From assembly GCA_958496175.1 (NCBI GenBank), contig OY292275.1, forward strand, positions 4,340,001 through 4,404,000: a DNA stretch of 64,000 bases, given 5' to 3'. Numbering within the stretch: the stretch's first letter is position 1; each line of letters opens with the position of its first letter. This document shows, in pieces, positions 25,031-37,359 of this stretch. The position numbers were made by a program, and so were the translations under genes. The DNA is from Sisyra terminalis (lineage: Eukaryota > Arthropoda > Insecta > Neuroptera > Sisyridae). Below the pieces are notes generated by a model. That model was not told where the DNA came from. It made no database searches and was given only the letters and a program-made list of their open reading frames with translations.

Positions 25031-26982
25031 AATGGACAGGATATGGTGAAACCATTCTTAACATGAAAGCTTGAAAAAATATTGCATTAAATGATTTTGT
25101 TCTTGGGAAAACAAAATGGAAAGTTAATGAAGTAAATATGCATACAACAAAATTAGCTCTAACATGGTCTGTTGAAAATTTTTTAAGTGCTACCAAAGAA
25201 AATATTTTACCTAGAAATACTTTGTTATTCTTGAAAAAGTATTAATCAAAAGTTCTTCGGACCAAATATTAATTTTTTTCACGTTAACTTAAATATTTTC
25301 TCTTGACTTTATTATTCTTAATTTTTTCAATATTTGGTATAAATTTAAGAATGTTAACTAATCAATTATTTAAAATTTTAACCTACTTATAAAAATAAAA
25401 GTTACGGGGAAAAAACAAAGATAAAGATCTTTACAAGAGCTTTATAATTTGACGAAGAATTTCTGGTATTTTGGTTCAAAAATAGCATTCGAAATACATG
25501 AGCATTAACGTTTGCCATTAAACACAATTAAGTAAGAAACTTTGGGATAATATTTGCCAAAGTATTCGTTTGATTAAGTTTAAGAATGTTGGAAAAAAAG
25601 TTTTACGATGGTAAAAATACTTTAGATTTCACTCCATAATGGTTAAAGAAAATGCCAAAATTTTTAGGTCTGCAGCCATACGTTTTAATTTTCCAACTTT
25701 TGAAAATATTTTACTAGTAATACACTTTTGCAAATACTCTCAAAGAAAATAAATATCCTATTTAAAAAAAAAAAATAAATCCCTAGTCCATTAAGTTTAT
25801 ATGAATTCGTTGAAAAGAACGACTGGAAAATATTTCAAGTATGAACAAACTTTTGTCGGAAATGAAATTTTTAAAACAAAATTATCTTTGAGAAATATTT
25901 ATGAAAATGAAACGGAATTTAACAGAGTCGTAGTAAAAGTGGTTGGATGGGTGGTGGGTAGTATGAGACAAGTGAATTTTTTTCAAATTATTTACCTTTT
26001 TAAAAAAAAAAAGTTTCTCCCCCTTTGAAGAGTTGATGATATGACTTTTGTGGGCGCAATATTAAAACGCATTAGGAGGATTAAAAGATGGCCTAGTGAC
26101 ATAATTAAAAGCGCTTCAAAACTTTATTAAATTCACATTTTTTTTTTTTTTTTTTTTTGAAACACCCTTTCCGTGTTATTTTTGTTAGCATGCATTCTGT
26201 CTTTTATTTTACATTAACTTCAATTCTCGCGTTGAACCTGGAAAACTGGTGGAAACTTGTGAAAACAGGCGCTCGCCACTCCGCCCCCCCGCATGCACCA
26301 ACACCAACAACTCTTTCGTTCATTTGAATATGGAAAAAAGCTCTCGGATTAAAAGCACATGTTGCATTTAAACATTGACGTTTTTTTCCTCTTTTGATTT
26401 CTTTTTCTTTTCTCTCCTCCGACTTGTGCAAATATTCCTTTTGATTAAAGTAAATAAATTAGAGAGTGGAAGAGATAAGTAAGTAAGTTTTCTTTTTCTA
26501 CATTTTTACGTTTTTTTTTTTTTTTTTTTTTTTTTTTTGCCGTGGAGATAATAATTTTCCCTTCACATTGTGCAACGAGCGTGATGACTAATTTCTTCCA
26601 CGGGCTTTACTGAATCTAATGATACATCATTATCCGCTTGTGCCTCGCCCCATCCAATATTTAATGTAATTTTAAATTTGCTTGTGTGGCAATTTAATGT
26701 GGAAAAGCCGCCAACGTTTTTCTTCAATATTTTCTTGGAAATAAAGACAAAGGATATTTAAGAAGAAGACATAAAACAAATTTATTGCTCTTAAAATATA
26801 TATGCAAATACTTTCGTTAACAGTTTGTTTTTAATTTAAAGTGTGATGTACCTTGCATAAATCATTCAAGCAGCGTCTGTAGATCCTGATCTAGGATAGA
26901 GATTAGTTTACGATATTGTAGTTGGGGAAAAATAGATGGCAATTCTTAAAAAACCCCAAATATTGTTTCTGTTTTTAGTTTG
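25031..26982. other. Non-coding DNA with long T tracts
   Basis: No gene. Homopolymer T runs of about 21 and 28 nt occur at 26138-26158 and 26511-26538. 26200-26660 is somewhat GC-richer. Confidence 0.5.
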
Positions 26983-27317
26983 TTATAAGACAATATGTCT
27001 TACTCTCTTATGTTTGTATTTTCTATATTTGTGAAATATATCATCCAGGATGTAGTCACTGATGCTTCTAATTATTTGGCTAAGGCCACTTTTGCCATTT
27101 GTGTAGAATTTCCGCGACAAGGCGAAGATATATAAGTCTAACGATAGTATCTTTAATTCCTCATGAAAATGGTGTACCTTGTATTTGGCTGGGCAGTTTC
27201 CCAGCATTCTGAGTAATTTATTTTGGACTCTGTGTTGTCAGATAATTAATTTTGCGTACTGAACTCCAAACTGGACATGCATATGTTAGCACTGGTCTGA
27301 GCACTGTTTTATAAATT
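26983..27317 (-). pseudogene. LINE ORF2 C-terminal fragment
   Basis: The minus strand reads YKTVLRPVLTYACPVWSSV, then, after a frameshift, a basic tract continuing QNKLLRMLGNCPAKY. This is the familiar post-RT region of Jockey-type insect LINEs (LRPVLTYACPVW...KLLR). It ends in a stop near 26983. The upstream part is lost exactly where the next element begins at about 27318, so the LINE was cut by, or joined to, that element. Confidence 0.7.
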
Positions 27318-29312
27318 ACTAGCTGATCCCGGCAACTTCGTCTGCGTAACGTAGGTGTAGATTATATTTTCTTTTCAGATTTGCTATTTGTAGTAGTATA
27401 GGAAAATTTACATTTTTCTTATTTCTTTTACGAAAAACATAATCATACCTGAAAACACTATTTTGTCGACTTTAAAAAGACACATTTAATAAACTGTTAC
27501 TTAAAATAAAAAAGTTGTATATAATGATCAAATAATTTTCAAAAAATATTTATAAATATCTAAAAAGAGTATGTCTATTGCGTATACCTATGAAAGGTAT
27601 ACCAACAGTGAACCAAATAATTCATAAATCAATCAACATTTATAAATAAATAAAAAATATCGCCAAGTTCAATAAAGTTGGTCTAAATTATGACTTAAAA
27701 AAGTCGAAAAATATCAAAATACTAGCGTCAAAATAACAAAAGTTAAGAGTCTAAAATTTTGTATATTAGTAGGAATCCCATCTCACTATTTCGATTCCCG
27801 AATGAACCTTTTTCCAAAAACTATTATACTATTGCAATGTACGACATAACCGCGAAATTGAAATTTGTACAATGGCACAAAACCCAGTTCTTCCATAATC
27901 AAGTATAAGCATTATGTATCTATAAACTTATTATTAAATATCTAAATTTCAACTATATAATTAAACCATATTGGATAGTCTAGAGTTCACCATACACGCT
28001 TTGGCGTATGTCGTTTATAAGAATAACTATTATTGTTATTGTTGCTATTGATTGTTAAAAATCTATTTTGTACTTATACAGAACTAATCTACTGGGACTA
28101 GTGCTTACATGTGATTGTCTATGGATTGAATGCACTTATTGCAACCCTATGCAGATTGTGCAATTAGCTTATATATAAATTGGCTATCTTGCCGTGCGTT
28201 CGTGCAAAATGGGCTATGCACATGCGCTCTGTTATCTCCACTTGCGCATTTAAAACGTTGGTAAGGGTAGTCACTCACTAATGTATTTATTTGTGAATAC
28301 GTATTTCGGATTTTCAGGTTTAAAATATGTGAAAGCCAAAAAATCTAATTCTCTCTTATAAATTTAACCATTTTCAAATATATCTATCAGAGTTTAAATA
28401 TTTAAGCAGACCCTAAGTTTTTGTTTCTTATAATAAATCAACTTTGTTTTATATAATGCAGTAATAACGTTTCGCTTTTAACGGACTTTGATTGGTTATT
28501 AATTTTGAAATTTCGATTTTTTTGTTTAACGTAATCCCGTACAAACTTTCCTACCGTTTTTCACTCTTTTAGGGGAATAATTTTCAAAAACCCTTTCTTA
28601 TTATATCTGCATCGTATAAGGAAAACACTTTCCAAATTTCATCGACACAAATGTGCGCTTATATTTGAAAATACAATGTAAAACGAAAAAAATTAATGAC
28701 CTTCTTTATGTTAGTTAACATAACTAAAAAGCTATTCGATTTCGCACATTTGGATGTTGTACATACAAAATTGTTGGAAATAGGTGGAAAACGTGGAAGT
28801 AAATTCGAATATTTTATTTATTTTCAATAATAATAATTGATTTTCAAATTGTTCTAAATACCGAAGAAAAGTTAATATGGAAGATTTTATATTTGAATTG
28901 ACAGTGAAATATATGGCAAAAAATTGCTACCTTTATGCTTTTCAGCCGAATATATAATTACTCCAGATCACAACCATTGGTTCATAAAATAAAATAAATT
29001 TAAAAAAGTTTGATTGTTGAAAAACGAACTAAAATTTAAAATCGCCTATTTGGTATAAGTACTACATAAGTATTAAACTATCATAGTAATTTAGTGAAAT
29101 GACGTTATTTAAAATGTTGTTATTAAAATGATATAAAAAAACTTTTATTTTAATTCTAAATATAATTTTATATAACCTTTTTTTTATATCAACAACACTT
29201 TGATTATTAAATTTAAAATTTCGATTGTTGATTAACTCTACATTATCTCATATTAAACATTTTCTTGAGATAAAACCTTTAGTTGCGAGTGCAACGGGCA
29301 ACTACTAGTTTG
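27318..29312. mobile_element. ~2-kb AT-rich element with ACTAG-type ends
   Basis: The left end is actagctgatcccggcaac; the right end is gcaacgggcaactactagt. Read inward from the right this gives ACTAGTAGTTGCCCGTTGC, an imperfect inverted match of about 18 bp. The interior is AT-rich and non-coding, and contains a ~100-bp segment (28068-28170) repeated at 51794-51891. It may be a degenerate non-autonomous transposon; I cannot name the superfamily. Confidence 0.45.
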
Positions 29313-30780
29313 AAAATAAAAAAATAAAATAATTTGGTCCCAAAAATTTACTATAACATTTTTTTTTTTTTGGACTGACCAAACTTTTTCTCAATAATTC
29401 ATAATACTTAAATGAATTTTGAATGCAAGAGCTTTGAGCTTAGATAATGGTCTACCAAATTTTCTTCTTAACTTTTTGAAGATGTTCATGGTTCTCCTCC
29501 AAAAATTTAAAATTGATTACAATTTTCTTCAATAACATCATTTAATAGAAATCTTCTACTTTTACTAGGGAATGATTCATCTATAATTTTTGGGTTTTTA
29601 TAAGGTTTTAAAAATTTTTGATGATAAAAATCAAAAGCTCACATAAAGATGATAAAGTCACACAATTACAAAAGTGTTTTTTTTTTTTGCTATTTTTACT
29701 TGAAAAACGTGGAAATAAAAAAATCCCCATATATGTTATGTCTATGGCTCGTCTAACTATTACAAAATAGGCGTTGTGAAGAAGCTATCAAGCTTCTTTA
29801 TCACCATACATAATACACGAAGCCCTAAAGCCGACAGACAGACATACACGAGACAAAATACAAAGAAAAGAATGTGCCACTCGTTTCCTCCACTTTCATC
29901 CCCATTGCTCCCCTTTCTCTCTCACTCTTTTCCAGAGCGATCCTTGTGAATATTGGACGAGTACAAGACAAGTCCCATCCCGAACCTTAAGCCCCCTTGC
30001 CACTCCACCCACCACACCAACCCCAATTCAACCGGGGTGACGAGCGAACGAGCGTGTGGGGAAAATTTTCCGATTACTTTTATGTATGCAATCCCCATCG
30101 GACGTTTCTCATCAAAATGAAAAGATGTTAACAAATTATTTCCTACGTGTGCACTTGACTCTATGTAAATGAGAGATTCGTATAAAGGTAATGGCATTTT
30201 TACAACCTCAATTGTAATAAACTCTCGTCAACTCGAGAGAATACGTCTACGCTACTGCATACTCTAGGGCAGCCCAGCAAAGACCAGCCGGCATAATATT
30301 ATGCACAGATCGCATTAAATGCACAACGACAATCGCTGTCACCCCCATGTGGAAAATCCGTAAGTAGTTGCCACTGCACAAAATCACAAAATTTTAATCG
30401 AATTTCCTTGACGCTTTCACTTGGAAAAATCACCAAAGGTACCAAAAGTATTTTTTCTAGTGTCTTTTTTTTTACCTAGTCTACTTTTGGTTCGCCCCCC
30501 CTCCCCGTTTAAGTACAGGTTGGCGAACGTCGTCATAAATTCAATTGAACGATTGCGTGCTTGAAGAAACTAGTCTCGTGAAAGCTCGATCGCCGTGCTT
30601 TCTTTCGATCAAAGCTTTTGTGAAACTCGTCAATTACTTATAACATTATTACATCTCGTTCCAGGAACTTTTCGTTTGATTCAAACGACTGAGTTCACTT
30701 GGCTTTCCTCAAAAACTTTCATCAAATATTTATTTCGAAAATATGAACGATTTGTCTATGTATAAACGGGGAAAATTTCC
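29313..30780. other. Non-coding DNA, GC-richer from 29.8 kb
   Basis: 29800-30700 contains C-rich and CG-containing stretches (cccccttgccactccaccc near 29990) and few repeats. No exon is supportable. Confidence 0.4.
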
Positions 30781-30789
30781 AGCCATTGA

Positions 30790-32905
30790 ATTAGTTAATG
30801 TTTCCTTGAGGTTTTCTCAATAATTTTTCAAAGCTTAAGCAGCTTTTTTTCTAATATCTATCAAGTTAGTACTATACTTTTGCAATTTGGAAAATATTTT
30901 TTTGTCACATATTTTCTAGGAAAACCCTATGCAGTTTTAATTTGAACTTTTGAGCTTTTCTTTCAATTTTAAAACTTCCTTTTTGCATCATTATTTGGGT
31001 TATTTTGTCGTTCGAGAGTTGCGAAAGAAATATTACCATAGCTTGCATATTTTCCCGGACAAAGTCAATTGAAAAAAGCTCAATTTTGATCATTTTCCAA
31101 AATATTGAAATTTTGCTTTTTTTTCACCACTAAATGGTGTTTTTTGTCGTTTGAGAGCTCCGAAAGAAAAATCACCATTGCATGCAAATTTTCTCGGAAA
31201 ACTCAGTTTAAAGGAAAAGCCCGATTTGGATCATTCTTCAAATATTGAATTTTCTAAAGCTTTTTATCACCATAAATAGGTGTTGTTCTGTTACTCCAAA
31301 CTTCTGAAAGAAATAATTTCAATATGCACATAAATAATAATGGTCACTTTCTTTCATAACTAGTAAAGCTTCAGTAATACAGAAATGTGTAAATAGAGCT
31401 TTTCTTTTATATAACGTTTCTTGGGAAAATATGGAAGCTTATAAATTTTTTTAACATTGTAGGACAAAAAAAACACCAATTAATGGCATAAAAAAATTGA
31501 ATTTTCAATTTTTGAAAAATGACCCAAATCAAGCTTTTTCTTCAAACCGCCTTTTCCAGGAAAATAACCAAGCGATAAAATGTTTTTGGAGCTTTCGAAC
31601 GACCAAAAAAAAACACCAAAATATTTCATTGTTATTTTTTCCAAATTCCCAAAATGTAGTAGGTACATTGTTGGTTAATGTTTCCTTGAGGTTTACTTAA
31701 AGCTTTTTCAATACTTTAACAGCTTTTTATCAAACGTAAACCATGTAAGCCGTACATTTTGGGGAATTTGGACAAAATATCTACGAAATATTTTGGTGTT
31801 TTATTGTCTTGTATTTTCTTGGAAAACCCTATGTAGTTCTAATTTAACGTTTTGAGCTTTTCTTTAAATAGAAACTTGGATTTCTTTTTGCAACCTTAAT
31901 TGGTGTTTTTTGTAGTTCGGGAGTTCCAAAAGAATAATCACTATAGCTTGCATATTTTCCTGGGAAATGCTATTTAAAGAGAAAGCATGATTTCGACCAT
32001 TTTACAAATATTGAATTTTTCAAAGCTTTTTCTTACCATTAATTGGTGTTATTTTGTTACTCCAAAGTTCGGAAAGAAATTTATAATAAATAATAATCGT
32101 CGCTAGCTTTCATAAGCATTAAAGCTTCAATATTAGAGATATGTGTAAATAGAGCTTTTTCTTTCAATAACGTTTCCCGGGATAATATGCAAGCTTTGGT
32201 GATTTTTCTTTCGAAACTCTCAAACGACAAAAAAATATCAAAATATTTTGAAGTTATTTTTTCCAAATTTCAAAAGTGTAGTACATTAGTAGTCAATGTT
32301 TCCTTGAGGTTGACTTAAAACTTTTTCAAAGCTTTAGCAGCTTTTTTTCAAACGTATATCAAGTAAGCATTATATTTTGGTGAATTTGGAAAAAATAACT
32401 ACGAAATATTTTGGTGTTTTATTGTGACATATTTTCTAGGAAAACCCTATGTAGTTCTAATTTGACGTTTTGAGCTTTTCTCTAAAATGAAATTTTTAAA
32501 GAAATTCAACTTTCTTTTGGCAACCTTTTTGGTGTTTTTGTGGTTCGGGAATTCCGAAAGAAAAAACCACTATAGCTTGCATATTTTCCCAGGAAACGCT
32601 TTTTAAATAATAAGCTCGATTTGAGTAATTTTCCAAAGCTTTATCTCATTATAATTGGTGTTGTTTTGTTACTCCAAAGTTCTAAAAAAGAAATAATTTC
32701 ATCATGCACATATATAATAATCGTTGCTTGCCTTCATAAGTATGAAATCTTTAATATTAGAGATATGTGTAAATAGAGCTTTTTCTTTAAAAATCGTTTC
32801 CCGGGAAAATATGCAAGCTATGGTGATTTTTCTTTCGGAACTCTCAAACGGCAAAAAAAAACACCAAAATATTTCATAGTTATTTTTTCCAAATTCCAAA
32901 AGTGT
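30790..32905. repeat. Hairpin-rich tandem array, ~0.6-0.9 kb units
   Basis: Units start near 30797, 31677 and 32295 with aatgtttccttgaggtt, and continue through ctaggaaaaccctatg.agtt and cgttttgagcttttct. Embedded modules combine a CACC(N)GGTG hairpin, a TTTTTTGTCGTT-GAGAG tract with cgaaagaaaaatcacc, and a TTTCCCGGGAAA palindrome. These modules occur on both strands (for example 31141 plus and 32190 minus). No coding frame is preserved between units. Confidence 0.7.
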
Positions 32906-35118
32906 ATTCCTAACTTGATGTTCTTTTTTTAAAGAAGATTATTGTTCCAACAATGAAAAATTTTTTAATCGTAAAGCAAAACTAGTAAACAAATTTATTT
33001 CTGTGTATAAAATTGAAGCTTTTTTTGAGGAAAAACTAACACTTTTTTGGGGAAAACCTTATTCAGCGTTTGTTGCCAAACTTTTCCCAACTCAATCCCT
33101 TATTGTCTATGCTACATACGTTTAAATGGGATGAAAATTTGTTGGTGTAAAAGAATCATATTTTGCTTTATTTTGGAAAAATTATTATCATATTGAAGTC
33201 GATGTTCCACTGGGAACTTCTTCATCAAGCCATTTGGAGCTCAAGAGCTCCAGCCAAGGCAATATAGCCAAGGCTTATAGTTTGCACTAACTGATTGCTA
33301 ATTTTTTTAAAAAAAAATATTGAAGTTCTGCATTATTGATGCATTTAAACCATAAGTTTGGTTTTTCTATCATACCAAAAATCAATTAAAAATTTCGATT
33401 AACATCTACGAAACTCCAATTCTTCTATACGTCAAACTTTAAGGACATTTTTTTTGTTTTTAAATTTAAAGAAAAAGATAAACCAACAACTTTCCTGCCG
33501 GTGTGACAAAAAGCCAACGATATGGTTCGACTAACATTAACAATTACGCACCGCTTCAGAACGAAAAGCTCGTTTCTTTCCTCTGCGTTTCATAAAAGTG
33601 AGCTTTCCCAAGCTCTGGTAAGTGGATGGTTGGTGGCGGCGCAGCAACACGATTTCACGATTCAGCTACTTTAGTTTTCACAAAAGCATGAAATTGTTTA
33701 AGACTAAATTACCATTTCCAACTAATTTAAATGACAACGAAAAAAAAAAATAATCAATGTACCAGCAATTTTTATCAAGACCAACTCATAAGATACTATC
33801 TCTTTATGGATCCCAACCAACAGTGGCTTAATTAGGATCATTTTCTGCGAGTTTCAATTAAAACCAGTAATGTTTTTAAATTTTAATTTAAGCCATGAAA
33901 AAAAGGCGAGGAAAAGCTCGACTTCGTTTTTCATTTCGTTTCATGATGATCCCTCTTCAATGGGGGAAAAAAAACATGTCAGTTTGTCTTTGAACGAAAT
34001 GATTTTTCCGGATTGAAAATATTATTGACTACTCTGTTGCATGTCGTAATATTAAAATGACGATGGATGGATGTATAGACGGATCGTTACGAATAAAAGC
34101 CGGGGGATGGGGTTGAAATCGTTCCACGAAAGCTTTGAGAACATAAAGGGGTGCACGATGGGGGTGAGTATGAGTGAGTCGGTCGGTTCGTTGGGCTGAC
34201 TTCAACTTCTTGCATATGAAGGTGCCATTATCATCAGTTCAGCAAAAGAAGAAAAAAATATAAGAGGGAACCATTTCGTTTGGGGGGGGGATGTGGGGTG
34301 AATTGTGAACATATAGAAAGAGAGCACGTCATTTAGCTAATGGCTTCCTGAATGCTAATTCAAAGCCGTCAAGAAACCGTCTGAAACTGTTGCAATTTTC
34401 TCGCTTACCTACCAAACGATATATTTATTTCTACGAATGATGAGAAAACACAATTTTATCTTTGGCCACCAATATGCATTATATATATGGGAGGTATCTA
34501 TATCCATTAAATCTAGGTATATATTTTCATATCCCATAAGCAGGAAAATCGCTTCCGTTTGCCTTTTTTAAGAGAAAAGGGGATCGGTATAATTTCCTAA
34601 ATGGATTCACTTACGTAACAGATAATGATAAATGTAATGAAAATTTCCGTTAAAAATTTGATCATTACCATTACTACATAATGTCATCGTTAAGAAAATC
34701 AATAGAAATAATGGAAAATTTTTGGTTGATTTAGTGGTGAATGTTGACTAATATTTGGGCCAGTTTCAACATTACTAATAAGTTTAACTATTTATCGTAA
34801 GTTTCTGGAGAAAATTCGTTTTGTTTATCACTAATTTGAAAATTATTTTTGTATAAAAATCTAACCTTTTTTGGAGATTTGGCGGCGCTTACTCTCCGCC
34901 GACGAGTCAAACATTTTGTTGATCCAGCAACTCCTTTGTCTTCCCTTGCGTCTTCTGTCTTCCATCCTGGATTTATATATTGTTTTTGGCACCCTACTTT
35001 CCACCATTCCCTCCATTGGTCTCTGCAATTTAATATGAAACTTTTAATTCAACCCCCAAAATTTAAGGATTTTAAATTAGGCTTAAGGAAAGCAAAGCCA
35101 TTGATACAAAAAAAAAAT
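32906..35118. other. Non-coding DNA with GC-richer island
   Basis: 33480-34500 is low in repeats and GC-richer, and includes a run of nine G at 34282. There is a short perfect hairpin GGAGCTC-AA-GAGCTCC at 33237-33252. No exon recognised. Confidence 0.4.
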
Positions 35119-35232
35119 ACGTTTTTCGACTTTTAGATTTAAGGCTTTCACAATCGGTCTTATTCAAGATACAACTCTTTATTAAAAAAGTTGTGGCTTT
35201 CGGATCCAAAGCCGTGTCAAAAGATTGACAAT

Positions 35233-35280
35233 GTGGCCAACGTTTCGCAACCTCTTCGGGTGGCATCTTCAGGGCGTAAT
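35233..35280 (-). ncRNA. Hammerhead-like motif, R35 left arm
   Basis: On the minus strand: CTGAAGA (35272-35266), T, GCCACC, a CGAAGA loop, GGTTGC, GAAACGTT. Helix II is 6 bp with one C-T mismatch. GCC immediately before the core can pair with GGC after ACGTT, giving a 3-bp helix I in the right place. The extra T after CTGAAGA departs from the canonical fold. Confidence 0.35.
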
Positions 35281-35356
35281 CGCTCCGAAACTAAAATTTC
35301 TTACTCTCAAAGCAATTACGCCCAGAAGATGCGACTTCTCTATCAGTTGTGGAGCA

Positions 35357-35405
35357 ATTACGACCTGAAGATGCCACCCGAAGAGGTTGCGAAACGTTGG
35401 CCACA
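35357..35405 (+). ncRNA. Hammerhead-like motif, R35 right arm
   Basis: CTGAAGA (35365-35371), T, GCCACC (35373-35378), loop, GGTTGC (35385-35390), GAAACGTT. It has the same arrangement as the left arm, but the helix I partner is changed to GAC, weakening that pairing. Confidence 0.3.
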
Positions 35406-35483
35406 TTGTCAATCTTTTGACACGGCTTTGGATCCGAAAGCGACAACTTTTTCAATAAAGAGTTGTATCGTTTTTGAACTATT

Positions 35484-35954
35484 TCTAAGCATTCTAAAAA
35501 TCGTTAAATTTCCCAAAAAATTTCATATAAGAACATTGCCAGGCATTTCTACTTATATATTGTCAAAAATATCCCAAATTCGGTGAAAAAAATTGTTTTA
35601 CGCATCTAATTTAATCGGATGAGAAATGTGCAATAAAAGAATTATTAAAGCTAATCAGATAATCGATTTTCTGAAAAGTGATTTTCGGATTAATTCCGCT
35701 AAAATAAGAGGTGCTATAGCATCAATTGTAAAAATTAACAAAAAACTGAGTATTTTGTTCAAAATTTAATTCATTTACGCATAAGGCTTCATGTGAAAGT
35801 TGCAATGATTAGGCTATAGGCTATGTTCAACTTCATTACAAGCACGGTGTTTGCATAGTTAAAGGGCTTATACGTCCAGGACACAAAGTTATGAAATATG
35901 CACTTTTGAAGTCAATAGGCAACTTAAAGCTTTAAATGATTTCAATTTGACGAT
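35484..35954. other. AT-rich non-coding DNA
   Basis: Nothing recognisable. Confidence 0.4.
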
Positions 35955-37345
35955 TTCTTTATAATATGAGTCTTTGTTAGACCTTAAAAATTTATCTTAG
36001 ACTCCTTTAAAGGCAATCCACCCTTTTCTTTGAGGATCCATCATGGATCAGCCATAAGCCGTCTAATATTTGATCCAACGAAAACACATTCCTTAAAGGT
36101 TGAAATCCTTTTAACATTCTTTTAAGGATTTCTTTAAAGTATGAGTCTTTGTTAGTCGTTAAAAACACCGGCACACAAAAAAAAAAAAGTGCTCTGTACT
36201 TTTGACCGGACCTACAAAAATCTACGTATTTTGACCCCCTGAACACGATTCCGGGGTCGGTTTGACCTGTACACTCTTAAAATCGGCAGTTTTGCTGACA
36301 TAAAAACTTTTTTGAACTAAACCGAGCATGATTTTCATGTTTTTCGATCCGCTGAATACAAATTCGAAATTTATGTAGACCATAAGCTGTTTTTATTGTA
36401 AGAAAATTGCAAAAAACCCTTAAAAATTGTAAAAAATTACGGCTATTGTTTCTTCGGCTATTGTTGTAAAATTCGGGATTATATGATGAAAATAAACTTT
36501 TAAATCTCTACAAAGGATATTTTGCATATTATTCTATTTCTGGAATATGATTTTGAAGATTATTTGGCCAAAATCTTTACAGAAATTGAATTTCCCAGCA
36601 GAAAATCTCTGGTAATTACAAATGGGCCAATTGCTTTCATTTCAATTCGTCATTTGCTTATATCGAACCCGTCTGTCTTTAAATGACTTATGTACAGGGC
36701 TAGTTAGTTATGCAAGAGTAGCTTTTAAGCATTTTTGAATTCTTGTTTGGATGCTTGTGTCTGTAACCCGGACACCTCCACGTGGTGACGGCGGGCAACA
36801 GAACCGTCTGGCAGAGTCCCTGGGTTAAAGGCGGATATGCCGTCATGGCAGGCACAAGCGAAAACTGTTTTACGATGCTGGGATTCGGAACCCCAGTGTC
36901 GGCGTCTGGTCAGAATGAGAAAGCAGGCTCGCAAAGCAGGCAATTTTCTTGCAATAAAAACGGCTTATGGTCTACATAAACATCGAATTTGTATTCAGCG
37001 GATCGAAAAACATGAAAATCATGCTCGGTTTAGTTCAAAAAAGTTTTTATGTCACCAAAACTGCCGATTTTAACCATTTTTTTCGGTTGTTTAAAGTTTT
37101 CTTGAATTTTTGAGGGTGTACGGGTCAAACCGACCCCGGATTCGTGTTCAGGGGATCAAAATACGTAGATTTATGTAGGTCCGGTCAAAAGTACAGAGCA
37201 CTTTTTTTTTGTGTACCGGTGAAACTTATCTAACACTTCTTTAAAGGCAATCCACCCTTCTCTTTGAAGATCCATCTTGGATCAGCCATAAACCATCTAT
37301 TATATAGTCCAACGAAAACACCTTCCTTCAATTTTACTTCCGAGA
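35955..37345. repeat. ~160-190 bp direct repeat split by an inserted element
   Basis: The block atgagtctttgttag ... ctttaaaggcaatccaccc ... ggatcagccataa ... ccaacgaaaacac (35966-36092) restarts at 36141 and resumes after the inserted element at 37225-37320. The second copy is therefore interrupted. Confidence 0.7.
36167..37222. mobile_element. ~1.06-kb TIR element with a GC-rich core
   Basis: Inverted arms of about 250 bp (36167-36415 and 36945-37222) begin CACCGG(C/T)ACACA, then an A-run and GTGCTCTGTACTTTTGACC. The interrupted direct repeat around it shows that this is an insertion; the flanking bases are A-runs, so the target duplication is at most a few A. The middle (36765-36940) is much GC-richer than anything nearby (gacacctccacgtggtgacgg) and is open in several frames on both strands. 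None of these frames resembles a known transposase. Confidence 0.75.
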
Positions 37346-37359
37346 AGCTTGGAAACTTT

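Larger units (their letters stand above)
35138..35468. mobile_element. Foldback carrying hammerhead-like motifs (family R35)
   Basis: Arms of about 120 bp (35169-35290 and 35349-35468) are inverted around a ~60-nt loop; the left end extends further, to taaggctttcacaatcgg. Each arm carries CTGAAGATGCCACCCGAAGA followed by GGTTGCGAAACGTTGG. The flanks CGTTTTTCGACTTTT (35120-35134) and CGTTTTTGAACTATT (35469-35483) look like a decayed target duplication. The 131-codon frame across it is a product of the palindrome. Confidence 0.8.

Noticed and set aside
35191..35586. 131-codon frame, the second longest in the window
   Set aside because: It reads through both arms of the R35 foldback and AT-rich flank; its N-terminal residues recur in the opposite-strand frame because of the inverted repeat.
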